The notes below the pieces were generated by a model. The model saw only the letters and a program-made list of their open reading frames with translations. It was not told where the DNA came from and did no database searches. From NCBI RefSeq assembly GCF_041296385.1, contig NC_091015.1, positions 91,372,004 through 91,436,003 on the forward strand: a DNA stretch of 64,000 nucleotides. Direction: 5' to 3'. Numbering within the stretch: position 1 is the stretch's first letter; every line of letters begins with the position of its first letter. Below, in pieces: positions 1-12,703 of this stretch. Both the position numbers and the translations under genes were made by a program. Source of the DNA: Aphelocoma coerulescens. Its lineage: Eukaryota; Chordata; Aves; Passeriformes; Corvidae.

Positions 1-3000
1 GATTTAGTGAAGCCTTATGGTGAGAAGTAATAAAAAGACAGATAAATCTGATATCTTGCTCTACTGTGAAATTTCTGATGAAAGAAGAAATAAAAGAATA
101 TCTTATTGTTGTTATGTATATTGTTCTTTTCACATGAAAATACTCTTAGGAAATAACCACTGAATATTTCCTTTTACTAGCAAAGTAGTCTCCATTAATA
201 TTTGTCAGTATATATGAATGCAAGTGTATGCCTCACTAATGCTTTATACTCCAACATTGGAAATAACTTCATTAGATGTTACTGTTCTTCCTAAATTTCC
301 ATCACTGTGTTCACAGAGCCAATTCATCTAGCCATCACAGAACCCTAGTTTAAGAGTCAACCAAACTGCTGGTTTTCCTGGCGGTATTTCTACTATCTAT
401 TCTAATCAAGTCTGGAACATCCCCCAAAAGTCAAACTGAAACTTTTTTCCTAAATGCCATATAGATTTCTGCATTATAATGCTCATGAATCAAACCAAAA
501 TATCAGCTATCAATGTCAATTTACTGGCTGAGAGGTGATGAGGAACAAATGAAATTCCTCTTGACTGTAAGTGATCGTATCAGGCTACCGCTTCCCTTCC
601 AGTACAAAATCAAACAGAATATTGACAAAACAGTATGGGTGAACTTATTTGAGTTTGTGATGAAAAAGAGCAGGAGTACACACACCACTAGCTAGAGATG
701 ACAGAGACTGATGCAAAATGTAACCACTCCGTTTCAATGCAAAGTCCAATAGGCAGTCATTTTTCTTTTACTGGTAATATTAATGGAAAAAGCTCTGCTT
801 TCATGCAGGGTGTGAATATTTTAGTTGCATAATTTTTTTTGTTGTTTTGAGCTACACCTGAAGTTGAACAAGATTAACTCATAAAGGTACAGCTTGTTAT
901 CCAAAAAATAAATACAGACTAAGAGGATTTTTGGGTCCTAGATTTAGTTAATACTCAAAGATATTCCCCACAGAGATAAAGCAACTGGATAAACACCAGC
1001 CCACAAGAAATGAAGAGATAACCTCCCAAAATAATTTTCATTAGATTTCTTTTTTCTTTTGTCCAATTTCAGCTTCACAGGTGTGAATACATGGCTGACT
1101 TGTGCATAATGTCCAAGCTTACTTCTAAATAAAGATGAAAGTCATTGATTATTTAATTTTTTGTCCTTTCAGAAGCAGAAAGGCAGTTTGTCATGAAAAA
1201 TAAGAGGAGTTGTCATTCTTCCTCTGACAGTGAAAAAAAGCGTACAGTCTTTATTTTATTATAATTTTAATCAAGATAGCAGCCGCTCACTGTTGAAGTG
1301 AAATGAGAGGAAACTTACATTAAAAATTAACCATTGGTCAAGCCTGGTAGAACATGTTCTTAGCTTTTTTACTTTTTGTAGCATAACTGTGATTGTATCC
1401 TTTTAAAATTTCTTGCCATTTTGCCCATTAAAACTAAACTGAGTGCATCTGGGGGTGATGTTTCATGCTGGGGTTTTTTTGTTGGATTTTTTTTTTTGTT
1501 TGGGGGGTTTCTGGGTTTCTTTTGTTTGTTAGTTTTGTTTTGCTATCATTCAGAGCATTATTTAGCCATTATTCAGAGCAATTTGTTTCTGACAGAGGTA
1601 AACAGTACACAACCACAAAGCAGTCCGAACACTGTTTTTACTAGTATCATTAAAAATTTCCAGGTTAACTTGAATTAAAGACATGTTTGCTTGTGAAGAG
1701 AAATTCAAGGCTCATTTTAGATAGGGTTTTTTTTTTCAAATGGTAGGAGACACCAGCTGATTTTTCACATTTCTGGTACATTGTCCTACCTAAGGCTAGT
1801 TTTTCAAATTTTTCTAAAGAAACACAGTCATCCTTATTTTGCCTGAATATTACACATTTATGTAAGCACCTGAAAAGAAATGTGAATTCCTTTATGGTCT
1901 TTGTAACGTAAGACTCTCTTGTCTTGATTCATCTCTCAGAGGCTCAAGTTTGGCCATTTGGCCTGAGGGAGTATATCAGAAGATGATTCCATAGCTTAGT
2001 TGGTAATGGTTATATCCCATGCTCTATCATCTTAGGCTACTTTCTGTTCTTTGAAATTGATGTTATCTGGTTATCACTGGACACTTTTGTACTGGTATAC
2101 AAAAATTAAACAACATCAGTATTCATCTTCTATCAGTAACTTGTCTGCAACTGACAGAAACTGAAGGTCAGCTTTTAAAGTAAGTTAAGAATTTGATACT
2201 ACTCAAGGAAAGGAACCTAGAATGCCTTGACAGAACCTTTTTTAACAGAATATGTGTTTAGAGACATCACCTTGCAGATTAGAAAACACTTTCTAAAACT
2301 AGTAAGGTATCTAGTTCTAAGAACCTTCAACACCACATGTAAGTTTTCACCTAGATCCATATATAAACAACCACTAAGGAAATCACGACAGAAGTTTCAT
2401 GATCTCTTATGGGAGCAAATAGAATGCAGCATAATAAAAATAGCAAAATGCAAGTTCTCTGAATTTGCAGTTATAAGAACACAGAATTTAATGTCACACA
2501 TTATGAAATATGCATAAAGATACTTCCTTGGTTTAAGGAAAGCAACCAAGTTCCATTAATTTGAATTAGAATGCCAGATTACAGAAGAAGACAGCTAACT
2601 AGAAAGGAGGGATTTCTGTCCTCCCTCCCAGAGGAGGCTGGATTTGTTTATGTTTTATTTAAATAAAGGAAAAAGAAAGCTGGAAGCTTACCTTTATCTT
2701 TAGCAGCAGCAGTAGGTTTTGGAATAAGGACAAAAATGTTGGGAATTATGAAAATGATAATAATATACATATACTTCTAAAGAGAAATAACTTCTCATCC
2801 TCTTAACAAAGCCAGAAATATCTGTTCACAATACACTCATGTACACATACGCCTTGTTTTTGTACCTTGAATCAACCTTCCAGGTAATTGTTCATAAAAA
2901 TGCAAGTGACTACAGTCTATGTTCAAATATATAATATACTTCAAAACCTGAAGGTTTTGTGGTTTTGTTCTAATTGTTTTGCAGTTCTTGAACCATTTGG

Positions 3001-3673
3001 TGTGGGAAATGCAGTGGAGATTTCATGTCTGAGTTTGCTGCTGTTGTAGCTCAATTTCTTTTTAAAAATTAGCTTTGCTTTCCTGTATAACAAACCTCTT
3101 TTTTTTTTTTTTTCTGGAAATACCCCTTATTAAAGATAAATAGAAAGTATTCCTCTGTTGAGGAAGAGTTCTTAAGGTTATCAAGACTCTATTAATTATT
3201 GTTCCTTTTCCAATTTAATCTTCTTTGAAAGTTTTTGAAGAGAAAGCACTTTCTTATTTACATCCATTAATTTTACATAAAACATGTAATTTTTCTTTGG
3301 AAATGATACTTATTGGAAGAAGGGTATTTTTCCTGGATAATTTTTCAACAAAACTTGAAACACTGTGACTATGTTATGCATAATTACTTCATAGATTGTA
3401 TGAGTTTACTGTCAACCCTTCTAATACTGTACTAATATCACGGGGAGTCTTTATTTTGCCTAAAACTTCTAGTGGATGTGGAGAACAGTTTTTCTTTAAT
3501 TACTTCTGAGTTTAATACTTCTATTGATGCCATGAAGATTTTTGCCTTTTCTTTTATACCCCTGTTATACCTTTTACAACTTCTGTATTCCTAGTGGTTT
3601 TTGCCTACATTCTTGGACTTGTTTGCTAAGCTAAGAGACTAAACATTTTAGAAGCTTCGTAGTTAGGGATCAG
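1..3673. other. AT-rich unique sequence, no gene recognised
   Basis: No repeat family, RNA gene or convincing exon is visible. Low-complexity tracts are a T/G-rich run at about 1470-1545 and a poly-T run at about 3099-3113. The longest open frames are under 100 codons, biased towards K, I, N, F and S, as expected from AT-rich noncoding DNA. This could be intron or intergenic sequence. Confidence 0.6.
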
Positions 3674-4003
3674 TGTGCCCCAGACCCCAAGGTCCTCTCC
3701 AGAACACATTCTGTAAACTAAGATAGAACCATCCAGGGGAAGGTTCCTTGGGGAGGGGGGGCTCACTCGAGCCTCTCACTGGGGAATCTTTGATAGATAT
3801 ACTAGTTACTAAAACCTATAATATACTCAGTGTTGGGGGGGTGGGGGGGGAACGGAGGGACAGAGAGGGACTCGGCAGGGTGCATCTCGATGCATATGAC
3901 CTGGATATGTACACCTAAGGATCCTTAAAATAAACACCAAGGTAAAATCCCTTTTCCCCTTCTAACCGTGTATGACTCTTGATTTTAAGACCAAGAAAAG
4001 GCA
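3674..4003 (+). mobile_element. Possible solo LTR of an endogenous retrovirus
   Basis: This GC-richer block interrupts AT-rich flanks. It starts TGTG and ends GGCA. It holds a TATA-like stretch (tataatata near 3811), a polyadenylation-type AATAAA at 3929-3934, and a pyrimidine-rich then T-rich end like an LTR R-U5. Two long G runs (about 3835-3849) lie in the middle. No clear target-site duplication was found and the family was not recognised, so the borders are approximate. It could instead be unique GC-rich DNA. The LTR reading is inference from layout. Confidence 0.35.
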
Positions 4004-6669
4004 GCACTATCATATATATATATGCATATTTATTTATTTATGTCTATATTTACACATGCACATATATTTCATATCTGAAAATATCTGTGCCTCAGTTCTT
4101 TCTCAGTTTTCTCATTGCGATAGTTGAAGATGTAAATCTGTAGGTCAGGACTTACTTTAAAGTATAATAACATGCTGACCACCTAAAACTCTCATCAATG
4201 TTGTGGCCTAACCCTGTGGGCAGCTAAACCTACACAGCTGCTCAAAATCTAAAACACAGCATCAAGCAAGGTTACTATAAGGAAAATTAACAACATCACA
4301 ATCAGACACAGTAAAAGCTGATTTTGATGTTCTTATAACATAGGAGAAAAGCTGTTGAAGGAGTTAGCTAGAGCACCTTCTCCAGAGGTACACAACATTG
4401 TGAAAAATATGTTGGGACAGGTTCAAATGCACAAAAATTTAATACAGCAGTCTGCAGCTGATGGCAAACAACCATTCTAATGGTGACAGATGCTTTGGGG
4501 CACAAAGAAAAAAATAACAAAGAAGAGAGAAAGAGGAGAGAGAGACAAAGGGAAAACTCTTCCTAGTTGACAGTTATTAAAAGAAAGCACAGGAATTCCT
4601 AGACAAACACCCTCCTTATGTGTTTCCTCTGACGCTGCAAACTGTTTTTCCCTGTAATACTTTACCTACATCAACTACACAATTTCCATCAGGAACCAAT
4701 CAACCTCCCAGCTGTTGTTTCTGCTTGTGATGTCTCAATTGCTGACTACATCAGGGCAGGTACTGCACACTGCCTGGCTGCTGGCAGTGCATATTATTGT
4801 CCCCACCAGCATAACCATGGGTTAACTTCGGCAGCAGGAAGAACAATGGTAAAGAAGGGTCATTCTTACACTAATGATAATTGCTTCCCAGAAGTAACTT
4901 AAGTAGCAACACCACTGAGCCTGTGGGAGCAAGGCCATGGGAATCACAGCAGCAAAACAATAGTATGAGATAAATATGTGGAAAACCCTCTCACAGCAGA
5001 TCGTAGGAAGAGGTACAGGCTTGCAGGCTGTAGATTGGGAAAATTGAATGTCCTTAGCAATATAAAAAGGGTAAGACACCTAAGGAGCTGTGGAAAACCA
5101 GACTGGTACCACCTGAAGTATGAAAGTCTCTTTCTTAGGTGGAAGGGAGGGTGAGAAAGAAACGTGAGGTGAGATTTCATGCTGATCCACAGTGTGAAAG
5201 GATAGCCCTTTGTTCTGAGATTTTCTTCCCCTACTTAAGAGAAAAATATAGGTTTGTTTAGAAGCACTGTATACTTTAAACACAAAATAATAGAATCATA
5301 AATGCCTACCTAGTTTGTACAAAGACTGAGGATCATTTTGTGGAAAAAAAGATGAAATACTTGTTTTGAAATGTGGAGACATTTTTATAGACATTGTGAC
5401 ATAAAATTGCATCTGCTTAGAGTGCTTCAGGCAATTATGATTCATTCAGCTAATATTATATTTCTTCTTTGAGGACAGTGTCTTTCATAATCTACCAAGC
5501 ACAAGGTAAAACAATGTATTATAGTAATCTATATAGTTAAAAAGAGAAAATAGGATACAAACTATACCAGCGAATGACAACTGGACAAAATGCAGTTTAT
5601 ATTTACTGTTTATATTTGATTTTATCAATAAATATTGCATTTTGATAAATGAACAATAATTTTTCTTATTGTAACACAAGTAATACATTTTCTGTTGAAA
5701 ATTCATAGCAGAAATTTTTTCCTGTCCGATTTATGAATAAGATTAATCCTATACAACATTATGAATCTAATATTTTTCCTTAGAAAATATATTCTAGGCT
5801 TTACAGAGAGTGTTACACAGACCTCAAGAGATTTTCTGGAATGAGGAATTCTTAGTCCATTTTGGTTTCTTGATTAATTAAAATATTACCTTCTCTAGTT
5901 TGTAGTAATTAACTTTATTTAATGAGAAGTCATGTTATTTGCTTTTACTTCAAATATCAAACTGCAAAATCTTTAACCTGATTGACAGCTCTTCTGAAGA
6001 TATGTGCATAACATCCTAAGGTCACTGCCTCTCAGTCATCAAAAATGGAAATTTTATGACTAAGTAAAAGAGGATGCTTACTTCACAAAATGTTGCTCTT
6101 TGAAATACATTGTCTGTATATGTGACATAGGGGAATCTTTGATTTACACTATAAGCTAAAAACAACACCCAGACATTAGACACAATCCTGTGTTCTTTTG
6201 AGTGACAGCTGGGAGAGCACTCAGAAGGTTGTCCCAATGTGAGTTGGAGCAAAAAAATGAGCAAAGTTCCTTTAAAATATGAGGAGTCAAAGTTCGAACA
6301 AAAGATTACACTGAGTATGGGTTTTGAGGCATGTACCTTCATATGGAAAGAGGAAAAAGAGTAGGACTCTAGTGAGTTTCAGCAGTCAGTGCCTGAGGAC
6401 ACTTGCTGTGCTCATACTGGTTTTCCAAGGATTTAACTCCTAGTTCTAACAGGTGATGTTCTCTTCCATGTCCTTCATAACAATGACAAAAAGTTCTTCC
6501 TACTTTGTCTTCTGTGATCCCACATGAAGCAGAAGCAGCCTGGACATGAGAAGGACAGGGACATTCCTTTTACAACTCCTTTAGGCAGTAAATAAGAATA
6601 GCACTTGTCAGCTGGCACAGATAGCAAAGCACGTCATGGTAGAGATTGAAGATACATTCCAAGACTTGT
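4004..6669. other. Unique sequence with an AT microsatellite, no gene recognised
   Basis: An AT-alternating tract with tetranucleotide TTTA units lies at about 4012-4042. The rest is AT-rich without repeat-family similarity that I can see. Minus-strand frames of 60-106 codons (for example 6022-6342) lack splice borders or recognisable domains. Confidence 0.55.
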
Positions 6670-6850
6670 ACAACCACAGGGTAGCTCAAGCTTGGAAGGG
6701 ATCTCGGAAGGTCATCCTGTCTTAGCTCTTACTCAAAATAGGGCCAGTTATGAGGTCAGGCCTAGCTGCTCAGAGATTTATTCAGTCATGTCTTTAAACC
6801 TCCCCAAGAATTCACCACTGCTCTGTGCATCCAGTTTGAGTGTTTACCTG
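6670..6850 (-). mobile_element. Old CR1 LINE fragment (3' end, reverse)
   Basis: Read on the plus strand, this matches the reverse complement of a CR1 3' end: an AGCTTGGAAGGGATCT-like start, a GGTCATCCTGT segment (CR1: ATCATCTAGTCC), then CTCAAAATAGGGCCAG and a GCTCAGAGATTTATTCAGTC segment (CR1: gctcagggccttgtccag). It is highly diverged and has lost the octamer tail, so this is an ancient, 5'-truncated copy. Confidence 0.65.
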
Positions 6851-9051
6851 TCATCATGGCAATGACAATAAATTGAAAGCAGTACCATGAGTTTATGCCA
6901 AAAACACTAACAGGCTCTAAATTTTCTACTGAGCTATAACAAAATACATTATTAAGACACAAACAAAACTCCTGTATTAATTAATTCACCATATTCACTG
7001 AAAGATGCTTCCACTCTTCTTATTTTTCAGTTTGAAAAGTTAACAGTTTTTTCTGGCTTTCTAATTTTCCAAAAATAGACAATTACAGCGAACCACAGAC
7101 ACCCCTTTGAAATTTCATGTCATGTGTTTTGCCTTTCAAGTTATATTCTTAGTGGCACTCACAAATACTCAACTGATAATAATTTTTGTCTATTAGAATA
7201 ATGCAGCTAGGAGAAAAAATCACTACTCTCTTTAAAAGATGAGTATTTTAATAATCATTTGCAGTATGTTTTATAGGTAATACTGGCTTGCAGCTATGTC
7301 TTTTAGATATCATATTCTTCTCATGGCTAAATCACGAGAAATAGTTCTTTTGAATTCTGTAATTTAAGGAAACAATGACAAAAGTGAATTTTTAATCCAA
7401 AAATTTTATCTGTCTGTACTTCCTTTTTCCCAAGAAACCCTGCAGCATTTGTTACCTCAGGTTATGTATTTAATACCTAATTCACAGTAATAAATTTGCA
7501 CTGCAGATTTAGAAAAGTTGCATAGGCCAAACTACATGATTCGATCAGTTATCACCTTTAGATGGATACAAGGAGTCAGTGATATAGCATAGATTTGACA
7601 TCCTATTAATACTAATTAGGTTTTCTTCACTTGCTTCATTTTCTTTTGCTTCCTTGTCCTATAACTTGTCTTGTCCTTGATAGATATAGGTGTCTAGAGA
7701 CAAAATATGGTCATTGCCTGATATACTCCTGCTCTGATCAAGTGAAAGTTCTTTAAATGTTTTATAGCTCATTCTTACCCTCCTCTGCTGTACAGGTTGC
7801 CCTATTAAAATGATACAGTAAGGGCAATACCTGTTTAGGTATACCATCAGCTTAGTAACTCCTTTGCCATCATATATTGCTTATCTCGGACCATAGACTT
7901 TTTTTTTCATCTGTAAGTCTATGACCTCTCTACCAATTATCCCAGGCTCAAGATCAGCCAGGCAGGAAGAGGAACAGCAGGAGACAATGGCTCAGTGCTA
8001 AAGAGAAGCCTAAATATTTTCCAAAAAAACAACGATCTTCATCTTTACCAGGCAGGGGGTCAGTATCATCAGCAAAGGATGAATGGTTACTTACTGCAGG
8101 ATAACCAGGGTTTCAGAAGCATCCAAAGCTTTGCTGTTGCTCCAAAAACTTACCACTGTTTAACAGCTGTCACAAGAAGGCTAATGACCACAGGGAACAT
8201 GTCACAGATTCCATCTCTGAGACAGCAATGAACATGTCGTATCTCACATTCTATATATAGATTGAAAGAGATGCAAATTCATTTGTGGGGTTTTTTGCTG
8301 CCATTGTTCACATGTGTCCATACTAAAAATAGGAAAAAAGGAGACAGTTTCAATGAGTGGGATTCAAGAGACAAGATGCACAAGGTTAATGAATTACAGA
8401 GATTCAAAACCTAAATCAAATTTTACATGTAAAATAGATAGATTGAATGTTCCATGAAGAAGATAAAATACAAATAATAGGGTTTGCTTAAGTCACTAAA
8501 AATCAGAATATAAATAAAATTATATTGTACTAGTGCAAATTATAAAACAAATCTCTCTTATGATTTTGGTACTGATGCCCATAAAATCCTGTGCAGGTCT
8601 ATTGATGGCAAACACAAATGGTAAATCAATGACAATGGGGACAAACAACTAAATTTATTTCAGATTTAACTTTCTTACACTTCTACTGCATAGATATAGA
8701 AAGCAGGAAAAGTCACTCTTATGAAAGTTATTTTTCAGTCTTCTCTTGTAATATAAATAAATAATTGTAATGTAAATAAAGTTGTAGATGGTACCCTTTT
8801 TATAAATAACTTATAAAAAGCTAGGCTCTTACTGGTGAACAGGAACCTTTTCTCCTGAGATTGGGCGGGGGTTATTTTGGAATGTTTCTTGGTATTGGTC
8901 TTGGGTTTGTAAAGTTTGTTTGGAACATGGGACACTTCAACTGCATCTTCTACATTTATGTAAATGAGGCTGTGCTTTCTGGGTTGCCTTTTGCCTGTAT
9001 CTGTACCTACCTTACTGTTGTGGTTTTGGCTGCAGTAGATTTAATTTTCTC
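6851..9051. other. Unique sequence with one exon-like block, no gene recognised
   Basis: Mostly AT-rich sequence without family similarity. A less AT-rich block at about 7925-8240 has two long overlapping plus-strand open frames and splice-like signals on both strands, including a strong minus-strand donor (GTAAGTA) at about 8090. No protein family was recognised. See the separate finding. Confidence 0.5.
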
Positions 9052-9290
9052 CATAGAATTATAGAATGGCTTTGGTTGAAAGGGACCTTAAAGATCACCT
9101 AGTTTCAATCCTTTTGCCATGGGCAAGGACACCTTTCACTAGACCAGGTTTTTCAAAGCCCCATCCAACTTTCCCTTGAAGATTGCTAGGGATGGGGCAT
9201 CTGCAGATTTTCTGGGCAACCTGGTCCAGTGCCTTACAGTCTTCAAAAATATGTTAATAATGATTGTCGTGAAATTCTTTCCGTGTTTTA
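9052..9290 (-). mobile_element. CR1 LINE 3' end, reverse orientation
   Basis: The plus strand reads the reverse complement of the CR1 tail. It begins with two octamer units (catagaat, tatagaat), then tggctttggttgaaaggg, accttaaagatcacctag, and further on the conserved tctgggcaacctggtccagtg segment. That places the element's 3' end at about 9052 and its truncated 5' end at about 9290. Only the 3' UTR and extreme ORF2 end are present, so it encodes nothing. Confidence 0.9.
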
Positions 9291-9941
9291 TGGAAAGTTT
9301 CAAAAGGCTTCAAAATTTTCACATTATAGACTCTTGTATGGCTTTTAATTGTTTTACTGTGTTGACTTTCCTTTGAAATCTATTATTATATGTTCATGGT
9401 AGCTGTTTGTCTGAACTCAAACTAAGTAATTTAAAACTCCTCTCACATTCTATTGTGTTTCCATGATAAAATGGGTAGTTAGCACATGATAGATGTGGAA
9501 AAGAAAGGCAAAAGTGAGTAAGTTGATAGCTTCTTTAGTGTAATCTTATCTTTAGGAAAATGTCTTGCTACTGTTATGACTAAATGAAGGCATATTTGGA
9601 CAAAGAAATGGTATTTTTGCTTGCAGGCTGTGGGTATAAGGAAGACATTGCATCTTTAAGCAGGGTTCAGTAAATTCTGACCCTAAATGATTATTTTTTC
9701 ACTGATTTGGCTGTTTCTTGACCACCATGGTGCAGGCAGTGGCCAGTGCAGGGATGCTATGAGATTTAAAGAAGCTCCTTGCTTTCTCATGGAAAAAATG
9801 AAGTTATGTGTTTATAGATGGGGCATTTGAAGGACTGTGATGATCTGTTCCCTTTAGCAGAGTACTCACTAGTTCAAGTTTAAAGTTTGGGGACAGTCAT
9901 AACTGAGTTTTTACTGAGAAAATGAAAAGATTACCACATAC

Positions 9942-10041
9942 CAAGGATTTGATCCAAGGTCTTGATGCACATTTGATGTCTTCCAGTTTCCTCAAAAAAG
10001 CTTTTGATTGCACTCAAAGTGCTCTGGTCGGAATTTTCAAG
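9942..10041 (-). CDS. Candidate coding exon, gene not recognised
   Basis: On the minus strand a pyrimidine-rich acceptor (TTTTGTTTTAACTAG) precedes 100 nt that end at a GTATGT donor. Only one frame is open: 33 codons plus one base, phase 0 in and 1 out, including SDQSTLSAIKSFFEETGRHQ. The composition is less AT-biased than the flanks. Its entry phase matches the exit phase of the candidate at 16493-16571. No family was recognised, and a 33-codon frame with splice-like borders can arise by chance in AT-rich DNA. Confidence 0.25.
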
Positions 10042-12681
10042 CTAGTTAAAACAAAATAATAGGTAATCCAGATAATATTGTGTTTGTAAGAAGATGGGAG
10101 ATAAATTTAGTTAGCTTCCCTTCCCACCTGGTGTATAGACTAAATATTGGAATATTAGAATTTTGAAATACTTGATCCATAAATTATGAAGGACATGCAG
10201 GAATCAAGAATGGAAGGTGGAAGTAAATGGAGGACTGGGAGGAGGAATATCCAATTGTCATGTTTGTATGACTTAGGATGATTAGTAACATGAAGAGCAA
10301 TTAATAGAATTACTCTTTAATCATTAAGAATCATAAATCTCTCTTAAGGGGAAAGGAGATGCTGAAATTTAGATCAAAATTTAACAGCAGATTCATTATT
10401 TTAAAAAGGGCAAAAAGCTCATTTTGCTGCTAACTGGAGCTACTAAACCACTGTAGATGGGACTATGTGTATCCATTATTATTAAATAACCTATGCCCTA
10501 CAAAAATCAGAAAGGCCTGATCCTTGGGTGTAGGTCAAGCAAATTAGTTATATTAAAGATGTTTAATCTGGTAATTTTGTGTTTGAACAGAATACTATTG
10601 CTTGTTTAATTCACCTTCATGTTTAAAGTGAAAACAACTGCAAGGAATGAAATACTGCTTAAAATATTCAGGGCAGCAGCGTATGCCTCAAGAGATAAGA
10701 GTTTCACTGTTCATTTAATTAAGACAAAAAAAGCGCAAGCTTCAAGTGTTATTTACAGGTTCTTGACATATTCACTAATGAATCATAGGATGCTGTAAAG
10801 GTTATTCTGCCTATTACAAAAGAAGTGCACAATAATTGTTTCTTAAACAACTTATTTTCTTCACACTTTTAGTCTGTTCATAGTAGATCAATGTGCTTGA
10901 AATTGGAAACAAAGATTCCTTTTTTTCACTGTGTCAGCAAGCTGGCAAGGTTGCTTCATATGTGAGATAGAGTACAGTGGGACATTGTTATGTGCATTGC
11001 TGTACATTAAGGAGTTGAGCATACTACCGGCACAGTTTTCACTACTCTGTACTTTCCGGGACACTTAATTTGTTGTTAGGAATAGAAGAAATCTTTGCTG
11101 CCATTTTCAGCATACCAGATAACAAAGGATTATCAAAATACAATAGATTCTTTTCTTTAGTACAATCTTTATTCTTTCTGCCCGCAGAGTTATCAATTGA
11201 ATTGGTAATTTTTGTTTCTATTTATTTTAAATTCTTTCAGACACAGACACTTTTTCTTGAGTAATTAATAACCTGTTACATTAGACAATCTCTCAGCTAA
11301 AACAAATCAAGAAACAACTCTTCTTTTCCAAATACATGACTTTAGGGTTAATGGAGATGATAATGCATCCTTACTCAGATATAAGGAGTGCTAGACAATG
11401 TGTAGCAGTATCCATATTAGCATTATGCCAGGTTTTTAAGTAACAGCTCTAAGTACAGCCTGTCTTACATACTAATGTGTTGCTCATCTTCTGTCTTCTA
11501 AAGAACAGGCATCAGCTTACTTCAGCTGTGGCTAACTACAGAAAGACAGATTATGAAATACAGTATTTATAGTTCTTGGGTTTGAGTACTATCTAGATTA
11601 GAGAGCCATCTTTGGAGAGTTACTGATTTTTCCCCATGGGAAAAGAACATATGTGCACCAGAAGATCAAAGAATCTATATTTTTATTATTTGAAACATCT
11701 ATGCTATTTTTCCTTATAACATGGAAGAGCTAATTTTATAATAAAACATTGTTAAAATAATGTTTTTATTATTCATATAAAAATTTTAAAAGTGAAATCT
11801 TGCCTCTCTTCACATCACCAGGATTTGAAGGCCAAGATTTTGTCTGAAAAACCCCTGACGTCCCATACTTGGCATTGAAGGAAGAAATAGCAATCTATTG
11901 TAGCTATAATAGCTAATCTGAACTGTACACACTCCGAGTAAAGGAAGAAAATTTAACATGCCAAACCTTCTTCAAGGGTGACTGTGAGCAGCAAATTAGA
12001 TACAGCTTGTGGTAAAGCATTGCTGGAAGAAGGCCATGGCTTGCCCTGTTGAGGAGTTAGATACGTTTCCATGTCTGCTTGAGTTTCCCTGCATTTTGTG
12101 CACAGATCCAGATTTCTCAGAGCAGTCAGCAAGGGTGCAGAAAGTAAACTGGAGGGAATTACATTTCCCCAACAGCTGTTGGTTTCCCTCTAATGAGATT
12201 TTCTGAGGACCTTAAATGGGCCCATTTAATTTCTGGTTATGTTCTAGAAGCTGTTTTGGAGGAGACTGTCTTTAACAGAGACACTGATTCTGATGCATTT
12301 ATGTCAGGTTATGCCCTGAAAAATTCAGTTACAAAATGGGTGGATTTTGTCCTCTCCACCTGTCACACTGCCACCTGTAAACTTTTCCACATTAGGAACT
12401 CTACAACATCTACAAGTCCCTTTCTTCCTTTCAGTGGAGACAGGACAGTGAAGAACTTCCACAAGCCAGAAAGAGAAACAAGAGGAGAAAATAAAACCAA
12501 ACCAAAGAACCACTCATTTGATTTCTCTGTTATTCAGAACACACTGTGAGTTGTTTATAAATGTGATCACATCCAAGATATTGACTTCATTACTAAATTT
12601 TGCTCCTAACTGAAATAAAGTACAAAACTCAATTTTTTTAAGATTTAAGAGCAAACCCAGTGACTACCTAAATTGAAAAGG

Positions 12682-12703
12682 TGGGGTGGGGGTGGGGAGG
12701 GGC
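12682..12703 (+). other. G-quadruplex motif
   Basis: Four runs of four or more guanines are separated by single bases (GGGGTGGGGGTGGGGAGGGG). A further run of five G follows about 10 bases later. It sits alone in AT-rich sequence. This is the shortest-loop class of G4 motif, so the plus strand (or its RNA) would be expected to fold. Whether it does so in the cell cannot be read from sequence. Confidence 0.7.

Noticed and set aside
2692..2776. Minus-strand exon-like segment encoding an isoleucine-rich, membrane-like peptide
   Set aside because: Donor GTAAGC is good, but the peptide follows directly from AT-rich codons (ATT, ATA) and the phase does not fit the next candidate without an unsupported 26-nt exon at about 7.8 kb.
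11741..11773. AT-rich inverted repeat (AATAAAACATT/AATGTTTTTATT)
   Set aside because: Short imperfect arms made almost only of A and T; common by chance in this composition.
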